From Diatrype stigma (taxonomy: Eukaryota; Ascomycota; Sordariomycetes; Xylariales; Diatrypaceae): a DNA stretch of 64,000 nt. Each line of letters opens with the position of its first letter. Position 1 is the stretch's first letter. Of this stretch, positions 56,175 to 64,000 are shown piece by piece. The stretch spans positions 372,001 through 436,000 of the forward strand of contig JAKJXP020000004.1 of the NCBI GenBank assembly GCA_022225965.2. The letters run 5' to 3'. The notes under the pieces were generated by a model, which worked only from the letters and a program-made list of their open reading frames with translations, was not told the origin of the DNA and searched no databases. A program made the translations under genes and the position numbers.

Positions 56175-56516
56175 TGCAGGTTCTTCTTGGCCAGGAAGAT
56201 ATCGGCCATAATCCGGAGAAGTGCCACCCAGACGGATGATGGGGGTGCCACCCGTGCGGGAGGTTATCTCGTTTATGAGATTCACAGAGAAAGCATTGAC
56301 TTCGCCATCGTCGTCGACCGCATACCGGACGAACGAGGCCTCCTCAAACCCAAAGCCAGGGAAGGCTGGGTCTATCGTACCAGAAGCATCTCCAGGTGCC
56401 GCCGTGGGGACTTCAATAGTAAGAGAAGCACCTTGCCTGGGAAGGGCGGCCGTCAGTCCACGTGAACCAAATCCCAGGACGAGATTGACCAGGTTCACGA
56501 TATCGGAAGGCATTGT
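56175..56516 (-). pseudogene. Truncated GH79-like glycoside hydrolase, first exon only
   Basis: A 114-codon first exon runs from MPSDIVNL (56516) to a GCA codon (56175) and is followed at once by a good donor, GTAAGT, at 56174-56169. A hydrophobic N-terminus (about residues 5-14, ending near ALPRQ) suggests secretion. The mature start includes GFGFEEASFVRYAVDDDG and TPIIRLGGTSPDYGRY, the N-terminal pattern of fungal GH79 enzymes (beta-glucuronidase/heparanase-like). Everything after the donor is missing because the T/A palindrome begins two bases after GTAAGT. The frame extends 16 codons further upstream to 56564. It is not clear whether the organism's gene is really broken or only the assembly is. 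Confidence 0.6.
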
Positions 56517-59500
56517 CGACGTTTGATGAACTCCCTTCTCCGGACGCGAGGAACCAAGGAACATGCATCTCTCGAGGGACAGGCCTGCCGGAGGGGGGGA
56601 CAGGGTGATTTATAGACTAACCCATGCAGCACTTTCTGCGGCCCATCCGGGGGCGTCAGCAATAACGCCCCCCAGAGCTTTTCTTGGAAGAAGTCCACGC
56701 GCATTTCCAAGCAGGCTAGAGACAAGAATTCTTGAGCCCGGTAGGTGGGAGAGTCGATGTCGTGATCTATGGGAATCTATGATAATCGGTTCACTTCCTG
56801 AATTCCGTAGCACCCCGCGCGGGAATCTTGCAGCGGTGTGGGTGTTCGAAAGCAGCGTGTTGAGACTAACAGAGGGAAACTTGCATGAAGATTGAACGAA
56901 GATTGGGCGAAAATGCCGACGCGATGACTTTGGGGAGATATCGTGATGAATGGACCATCTGACGTTGTCGGATCTCGGATTGTGAGCGTCGGGAGTGGCT
57001 GGACGCGCCTTGATTGCGGGGGTCACTAGGGGGTAGTTTGGGGTCATTTAGAGGCCCCAGCGCACCGGGGGTTTACCGTACATACATACAAGCAGCCAAG
57101 GTCTCCGCCCGTCACTTGGCCTGGGCCCCGTTAACCCCCGTAACCCCCGTCACCCCCGACACCCCCGACAAAACGCAATGCAAGTCCCCGTCTGTTATAG
57201 TGATCACGCAAGGTTAAGCTTGTCAGGCCTGTCATAATTCAAGCTCGCCCTGTTGCAACAACCGGTTGGAACTGGGAAGTACCTTCATCGCAAAGCCCAA
57301 CGAGCATGGAACATGGCTCGTATGGCTGAGGCATTAACGTTGCAATTACTACCCACTTGCACGAATAGGGACTTGCACCTGTATAAGTGAGGATGTACGT
57401 CGCTGCTCATTGCCGCCATCTTGGTCACGGGAACAAGTAAGGTGAAAGCCATGTGAACAGATGCTATAAGGAAACTCCATGCGGCATACTATGGTAGTTA
57501 TGAATCCAATGATCTGACAGACGATTCGATAGTCCAAAGATCAGTGGCGGGCCCCGGGAAGTTTTCTGTTAGCGAACCAAGGTAATCCTAGTATCAGAGC
57601 CTCAAGCAGTAGCTATAGACCCCACCAAGAGTATATGTGTCTCGCATAACTGTCGGGTTCAATAAGATTACAAAATCGTATTCAGCAAGTTTGGCCAGGG
57701 AAGCCCGTACAAAGTACGAAAACATTATGGGAGCATTATGGGATGGTATTTCTTATCTATCAGCAAAACGCGAAAAGTTAAAATAAACCCATGCTCGTTT
57801 ACAGATAACAATGAAAAAAAAAACCCCCGTTAATGCCATGCCTCCTACCTTTCCCCCTCCCCCTCTTCCCGCCGTGTCATGACCATCCCCAATAAGCTGT
57901 TGGTAGCTTCAGCATGACCTCGTACAACTACCGCCAAGTTTTGGAAGTACAAGTTTCGGAAATAGCAGCTGTTGATAAGCACAAAGATATAACACAAGGA
58001 AGAACCTCTACTATGTAGGTATGGTATTGGACGGCACTAGAGCCCAAGTTGTGCTAACTAGTTTGCCGTCACTTCTTCTCGGCAGCTGCAGTCATGTCGA
58101 TCAATAAGCTTACTGATTAAATGATTGGACCGTCACGGATGTGATCAACAACCCCCGCAACCGAGTGCCGATGAGTTGGTACGAATGGTCACGGGCGATA
58201 GGCATGCGAGATACGCTGGGGAGCATGATGCTCACAAAGCTGAAGGCCTGGCAAGGCCTAGTTACTAGTTATTAGTTGTTGCCATTGACATGGCTAGGCT
58301 AGAGAATCACGTAACGATCGGCACTTATTAGCATTGCCCATTGCTCCATTCGGCTCTGGATCGGACTCGCTCACTACAGTAGCTAATACCAGCTACATAG
58401 ATAATGTGGCTGATGCCTTGCAACTGAATGGTATATCTATATCCCGTAATGCATCAAGTATGACTTGTAAAGACTTATTGTTTCAATGGTTACGCAAATA
58501 GTTCGCTGTCGGAGGTATAATACAGTCTGTCTTACATGTACGTCGAGGCGTGGATCACCCCGCAATGATGTGTGGAATCCAGCGAACTTATAGGGCAAAG
58601 CTTACTACATATGTTGTCAAAAAGCTTCCTATCGTTTCCTATAATCCGTTGTAATTGCCTACACTCAGTATCTAGTATAATAACTAGGTATCTGCTGATG
58701 CGAAAGAAAGGGTTCCCTGCAGAGCCCGAAAGCCCGGGATACATTCGTCATGGGCGCTAGGGGAACCTTAAGCGCCGTGCGCCACCTATACGCCAGCCGA
58801 GGGAGTGAGCCACCCCCTTAAGCCACCGGTGGCTGCCAACATATGTTGTTCAAAGTAGCTGCTGCTTGATGACATACAAAAACTTCTACGATGTTTGGTC
58901 GAGGGACAACATGGTAGATGTTATCTTTTACAGAGCGCCGAACCGTGTATCAGGGCATTAGTTATTTCGGGCTCATATTCATCTCCGACCAAACCTCTAT
59001 CTCACGCAATGCCTTTAACACGAACATTGCTACCTCTCTAGCTTAGTAGGCTAAGTGGTTTAGTAAAACTCGTTTCCCGTTCTACTGAAAGGTAGGGCAG
59101 TTATACATGACGAGTCTCATCAAGGTTGGGGTTCAATCGATCGTTCGGGAAATATAGCAAAGTCTTCTTAAGCTATTTCGATATTTGGATGACATAGACT
59201 TTCCTTATGTTGGTATTGAGATACCCATCGCTTATACGCATCATGAGAAGGCCGCGAATATATTTGTTGATACCTGAACAATGTTAGGTCGGTACCTATT
59301 ATATATCCAGAAAGGACCAAATGTTGAATAGAGTCTGAGGACAGCATACGGTAATACGGCGAGTGGAATTTGTTATAAAGAAAACAAATGTATAGAAGGC
59401 CATTACTAAATTTAGCTCTGAAATCTGAATCTGTTCGTATGTACTCCTGTACTATATTACCTAGTACCCATCTCTTGCGTTTTGATGGGTATCCCTCTGT

Positions 59501-60469
59501 CCCCGTACAATGATTGCCTTGATGATAATGGTGAACCGATGTAATAATCGAGTGCTCGTGCCAGCGAGCTATATAGAGTTGAGATCAGCAAACCGAGTTT
59601 CAATTAAGATCTCTCTTCTGAACTGATTAGTCCCCCCCAATATTAGCTCAGCTTCCATAAGGTCTTAGGTATAGTGTAGAAACGAGCTTGGCTCTTTCAC
59701 GGATGTTCGTTGAAGTACCAGGATCAACTCTTATGGGAAAAGGGGGCCTATATAAATGAACTGCGTAAGCTACTTCTATTTCCAAAGTCCCGAGGACCAA
59801 GACATCTTTATATAGCCAAAATAATTTCCAAGACCGGTCGAGTCTGACGCCATATGCGTACCTTTTTTCCCGGGGTTACTAACTTATTAAGACAATTTAA
59901 GGGAAGATTGTGAGCCTCGGGCCGGGTAAAGGGGTGTATGTTATCGGGATATTGGTGAGCTATAACATACTAGTTGGATGCTTGCGCCAAGTGGCTACAC
60001 AGCATTGGTTTGAATGGCCTACTACTTTTACTCAACATTCCTACTTCGGATTGCGTCCGGAGATTTGGAATTCTGTGATTATCCATGTCGGGGATGCACT
60101 GGAGTGGTAGTAAGACTGCTTGGCCACAATCTCTTCCATTCGGTTAAATGCTCGAGTATGATTCGGGTAGTGTTATATACAACCCTGGAAGCCAGAGCTC
60201 TCAAAGTCCACGAATGACATATCATGTCATATCTTTACCAAAGATGTCATACTCATATCCCTTCCCACGTGGGGTAGCATTTCCCAACGGTGTGGCATCC
60301 ATAGGTGACATCTCCTATCACATCCGAATATGTCCGAATCTGGCCCTCGTTATCAGATCATCTATAAATACCCCCAAGACTCGCTACCCAGTTTATTAAA
60401 CAAGGGGCATCCTAGTACATATGCAAAGGTGTCATGTGATCACCCATCGGTCCACTTCCTGTCGCTACG
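56517..60469. other. Long region with no clear gene
   Basis: About 3.9 kb. The first few hundred bases would be the promoter of the truncated GH79-like gene. A C-rich short tandem (variants of acccccgt) lies at about 57130-57172. From about 57300 on, sequence is AT-rich with many stops in all frames. A tRNA-box-like arrangement near 59040-59140 does not fold. A TATA-like run and tataaat (60361-60367) precede the glycosyltransferase start by about 100 bp. Confidence 0.45.
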
Positions 60470-62112
60470 ATGGGATTCGTCACGTGGTTAAAAGCGCTCA
60501 TGGGCCATCAAGAGGGCTACGACCCAACCCAAGCAGTGCAGGGCAAGAATGAAACAATACTGTTTCTTATCAACCCAGAGTACGGCTCTAGCAGCGTGCA
60601 TCTCGCAACGATACAGACAATTCTGGAGCGATACCCTAACATCCAAATACATGTCGCCTCCCATCCTGCAGCAGAGGAGAGAGTGAGGAGACTTCCTCTT
60701 ACCCAGGGAAACAAGGAGGTGCAGTTTCATGAGCTACCAGGTCGGCAATATGGCACCGCGATATCAGAAGGAATGGGCAACTTCCGCAAGACAGCCGCTC
60801 ATCTGTTGCACCCGCCCGGCAGAAGAGGCGCGGACCATTTCTTGACATGCATCCAAGTGACCTCTCTGCCCTGGAGCGCTGAAGAGCACTTGGCCATCTT
60901 CCAGAAGATGCTTGAGATCATCAAGGACGTCGATCCGGCTGTGGTGGTATTAGACCTCTCATTACGGCCAGGGGTTGATGCTGCCAGGCGGATGAACCGA
61001 CGACATGCCTTCATTGCGCCGAACCCTCTCAGCGACGTCTTCTTTGCCAAACAGCCTGCCGGCAAGATGTTTTGGAAGTATCCCAGGTCAGATACCACTG
61101 TCATGCCCCAAGCCTCTGTTAGGCTAGTGTAATAACCTCGAGCAGAATGGGTACTGATTTTAGCTTTCCCGTCCCATGGAAGGACATCCCCGAGAACATC
61201 TGGTTGACGGTACGACTCATCTACTCCGCCGTACGCATGTCAGACATGCGCGCCAAGATAAAGTTCCTTCGGGACAACGGAGCCCTAAGTTCACCCGGGT
61301 TACATTCCCCAAATGTGCTATGGATATCGCAGGACATGGCACCTCATGCTGGTATCCCTCTAGACTACACCCCGAAGGGAGTCATCTCAGCCGGTCCGAT
61401 TGTGCTTCATTCCCGACCAGCTATCGAGCAAGATTACGATCTGGTGCAATGGCTGCAGAGAAGCCCCACGGTGCTGATAAACCTGGGCAGCCATTTCAGG
61501 TACAGCGGGGAGCGGATATTGATCATGGCCAAGGCTATCGGGACCTTCCTAAAGCAGGTCGATATGCAAGTTCTCTGGAAGTTAGGACCGGAAAGCCCAG
61601 AGGACTTGAACCCAGCAACCTTGTCTCCTATCCAACGATACATTGATAATGACACCCTGCGGCATGTGGACTGGATTTCTGTCGACACCCTTTCCCTACT
61701 GGAAACAGGTCACGTTACCGGTTTGGTCCACCATGGCGGCGCAAATAGTTATTACGAAGCTATATTGTGAGTGGCCGACCAAAATCTCCTTTTCGTTCGA
61801 AGATAATGGGCTTACATTCAGATCAGTGCCGGAGTGCCTCAAGTCATCATTCCAATGTGGTTCGATCTGTACAACTTCGCACAGCTGGCCGAAGACGTCG
61901 GTGTCGGCGTCTATGCCACTAGAGGCACAGCACCGCAGTGGACAGCGAAGAGTCTCAGCGACGCATTCCTCCGAGCCCTGGACGGGCGGCGGGAGAGTGC
62001 CGTTAGGTTGAAGGAGACGGCGAGAGCGATTGGCGTGCTTGCTCGAGAAAATCCAGGTCGCCACGTCGCGGCAAGGGAAGTTGTCAAGCTCGCGCAGTCA
62101 GAAGCAAGCTGA
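60470..62112 (+). CDS. UDP-glycosyltransferase (GT1 family)
   Basis: Predicted 507-aa glycosyltransferase in three exons: 60470-61086, 61146-61766 and 61827-62112; phases 2 and 2 join cleanly. The N-terminal acceptor domain begins ETILFLINPEYGSSSVH. The C-terminal UDP-sugar domain has TVLINLGSHFRYSGE, VLWKLGPES, DWISVDTLSLLE and the donor-binding segment GLVHHGGANSYYEAI (about residue 400), continuing AGVPQVIIPMWFDLYNFA. This is the fungal UGT pattern with HHGG in place of the plant HCGW. Such enzymes attach glucose or a similar sugar to small hydroxylated molecules, often for detoxification or to finish a natural product. It lies next to a second FAD-linked oxidase, 13 kb right of the PKS, so any link with the 6-MSA cluster is uncertain. 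Confidence 0.88.
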
Positions 62113-62670
62113 TGAAACGAGCCCTCTTTAGATTCGCAGCAATCCATATCAATCTGTAATTTATGCAATTACTGTCAATTTACAGTGATGGCAGGACAAA
62201 ATCGGCGACGAAATCAATAAGACTGAAACTGATACTAAATGTTCGCTAATATAAGGCAATGCGATGCGGAAAGTTATTATGGATTATATTAATCCTACGT
62301 AAGGGAGGAATGGGGGTTAAAGTATGCCTGAAATGCCGAATTCCGATCCATTTTTCATGCGACAACATGCCTACTTTCATAGGTACTTAGTCTGCTTTGA
62401 TGTTATATCGCAGGAACATATAATGCAGGTGACCTTGGCAATAACTGCAGCCTGACTTGTTATACAGCCTTAGACTTCCCCTTACCTCTTCTTGACTGAA
62501 TCCTTGTTAGGCAGTTGGTCGTCGACCACATCTACACCATACTACCGTTTCATTGCTACCCCCCAATACCTTTACATCTCCTGGATACTGATGTTACTCT
62601 TTCTGTTGCAAAGAAAGCAGGCTCCTGGTTGACCGTGATCCGACTTCTAAATAATCAAGATCTCAGTCCC
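62113..62670. promoter_or_regulatory. Promoter of the second FAD oxidase
   Basis: About 560 bp between tandem plus-strand genes; AT-rich at 62150-62300, then a T/C-rich leader near the next start. No gene seen, although the oxidase frame stays open upstream to 62515. Confidence 0.4.
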
Positions 62671-64000
62671 ATGACAGCTCAAATATTCTCACTGGGAGTC
62701 TTCCACTTCGTCCTTTTTTCATCTCTATTTGCCGTTTCAACCATGGCATGCGTTGACCTGAGGAAAATTCTCACAGACCCGAAGAATGTCTGGTCTCCTC
62801 AGACCAGCGTCCGATTCCCAGATGACAAGGACTTTGTGAACGTCACAGAGCGATGGACGACATTCAACCCGCCTACCTTCGCAGCAGCCATCAGTCCAGC
62901 AACAGAGGACGATGTCATTAAAGCCGTATGTGGTAATAGTCTGTCCACTAGATTTCCGTGCTTCGTACCAGATAATTTTTACTAAATCATGTGTGCAACA
63001 ATCCAGATCAAACTCGCGCGTTTGCACGACATCCCTTTCCTTGCTACAGGGGCTCGTCATGGCTATTCCCCCACTCTTGGAAGGCTCAAGGGAGGTCTAG
63101 CCCTGGATTTAAGCCAGATCAATATGGTCGATATAGACCACACCGCAGGCATACTGACCGTAGGTGGTGGTACTTCCCTGAGCCAATTGTTCGACCCCCT
63201 GGACGAAGCGGGTTACGAGATCCGTAAGTTCATGTGTAACACTTCTCTCCATCCCTGTTTGATTTGACTGATCATGGATTCAACAGAGACCGGATCTTGC
63301 TCTGGTCCTGGCGTGGTCGGGATTACCCTAGGTGGGGGTGTAGGACGGTTCACTGGGATATACGGCTTGGTAGCTGATGCCTTAGTATCTGCACGACTAG
63401 TTACCGCCAGAGGTGACGTAGTGGAGGCGTCCGAGACCTCCAATTCTGATTTGTTTTGGGCCATTCGTGGTGCTGGAGCCAACTTCGGCGTTGTTACTTC
63501 GGCAACCTACCGCCTCCACAAGCGAAGCTCTGAAAAGGGGGAAGTGACGAACATAGACATGATCTTCCCCGCTGAAATGAGCTCGGCCTACTTCAAAGCT
63601 GTGGAGTCATATGGGGCAATGCCAGAACGGCTGGCTTCTGTTTCGGTGATACACTATAATCAAGATACGAACCAGGTGGGCAATCCAGCAACCTTGACTT
63701 GGTAGTACCGCCTCTGCTGATCTACAAGACTCAAATCCTTGCCAGTCTGGTGTATTTGGGCCCTGAATCCGAAGCACGTGAAGCGGCGAAACCAATCCTC
63801 GAGCTGAATCCTCCTATCAAGAATCTCGCCGTCGTCCCGTGGAGTAAGCTACTGGCTACCCACGGATTTGGATTCGACGCCGCAGTTAACGCGAAGAACA
63901 TTGTCCGTGCAATATATGGCAGCAATACTCGTCAGATCTCTGCGTCTACGTACGACAAGGTGTTTGCTAAGATGCAGGCGTTCTATGCGGCCAATCCCGA
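62671..64000 (+). CDS. FAD-linked oxidoreductase (BBE type), partial, apparent frameshift
   Basis: Secreted-type flavoprotein running off the window edge. Exons: 62671-62925, 63007-63223, 63287 to about 63675, then coding sequence in another frame to 64000. A signal peptide covers about residues 1-26. The FAD domain has FLATGARHGYSPTLG (candidate His attachment), GGLALDLSQINMVD and SGPGVVGITLGGGVGRFTG, with a Cys just before it that could be a second flavin link. After AVESYGAMPERL the frame continues through HYNQDTNQ and meets a TAG at 63703-63705. Family sequence resumes in a different frame at about 63683 (PPLLIYKTQILASL, then VPWSKLLATHGFGF). No intron satisfies phase here, so a one-base loss near the GTGGG run at 63676 is the simplest explanation: either a real mutation or a sequence error. 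Confidence 0.75.

Noticed and set aside
56610..57047. 145-codon minus-strand frame
   Set aside because: Lies in the expected promoter of the GH79-like gene, with no recognisable domain and no splice support.
59030..59150. TAGCTTAGTAGG and GGTTCAATC spaced as in a tRNA gene
   Set aside because: The T-stem does not pair and the 3' acceptor strand does not match the 5' side; at most a degenerate tRNA-derived remnant.

Overview
The window is nuclear DNA from a filamentous ascomycete (Pezizomycotina). The evidence is many short introns (about 45-290 bp) with GT...CTAAC...AG signals, a Zn(II)2Cys6 regulator with a fungal middle homology region, a fungal SLX4, a Neurospora-like CPD photolyase and a fungal secondary-metabolite cluster. 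The photolyase looks closest to Sordariomycete proteins from memory, but the class is not proven. I saw no tRNA, rRNA, CRISPR array or intact transposon. All gene models were built by hand: exon joins were chosen so that reading phase, splice signals and family motifs agree.

Left flank (1-14.8 kb): a decayed Q/P-rich reading frame, a short-chain dehydrogenase (2070-3352), a small secreted protein (3582-4279, minus), a class I CPD photolyase (5482-7473, minus), ribosomal protein S21e (8509-8866, minus) and the SLX4 scaffold (9503-12139). About 2.7 kb without a recognisable gene follows.

Core (14.85-47.16 kb): a biosynthetic gene cluster built around a 6-methylsalicylic acid (6-MSA) synthase-type partially reducing polyketide synthase (41435-47159, KS-AT-DH-KR-ACP). 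With it are two related P450s (14852-16766 and 18081-19948, minus), an NAD(P)H reductase (21648-22855, minus), a Zn2Cys6 regulator (25192-27533), a PDR-type ABC transporter (27864-32641, minus), a secreted FAD-linked oxidase (34155-35953), a 6-MSA-decarboxylase-like amidohydrolase (36580-37690) and a cupin protein (38392-39534, minus). Read as a pathway: the PKS makes 6-MSA, the amidohydrolase removes CO2 to give m-cresol, the two P450s hydroxylate it towards gentisyl alcohol, and the cupin protein plus FAD oxidase could carry out the next oxidation or epoxidation. The transporter would export the product and the regulator would switch the set on. The set resembles the early and middle parts of the patulin cluster (K, G, H, I, J, O, M and possibly L counterparts). 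I see no counterparts of the late genes (N, F, E, D, B) or the other transporters in this window, so the end product is probably an epoxyquinol or gentisyl-type compound rather than patulin. That is inference.

Right flank (47.2-64 kb): cactin (48068-49894), a 4-kb microsatellite-rich leader and a forkhead regulator (53889-55687). At 56090-56167 lies an exact 39-T/39-A palindrome that cuts off a GH79-like glycoside hydrolase gene after its first exon; this looks like an assembly join. About 4 kb with no clear gene follows, then a UDP-glycosyltransferase (60470-62112) and a second FAD-linked oxidase (62671 to the window edge) with an apparent frameshift near 63676.
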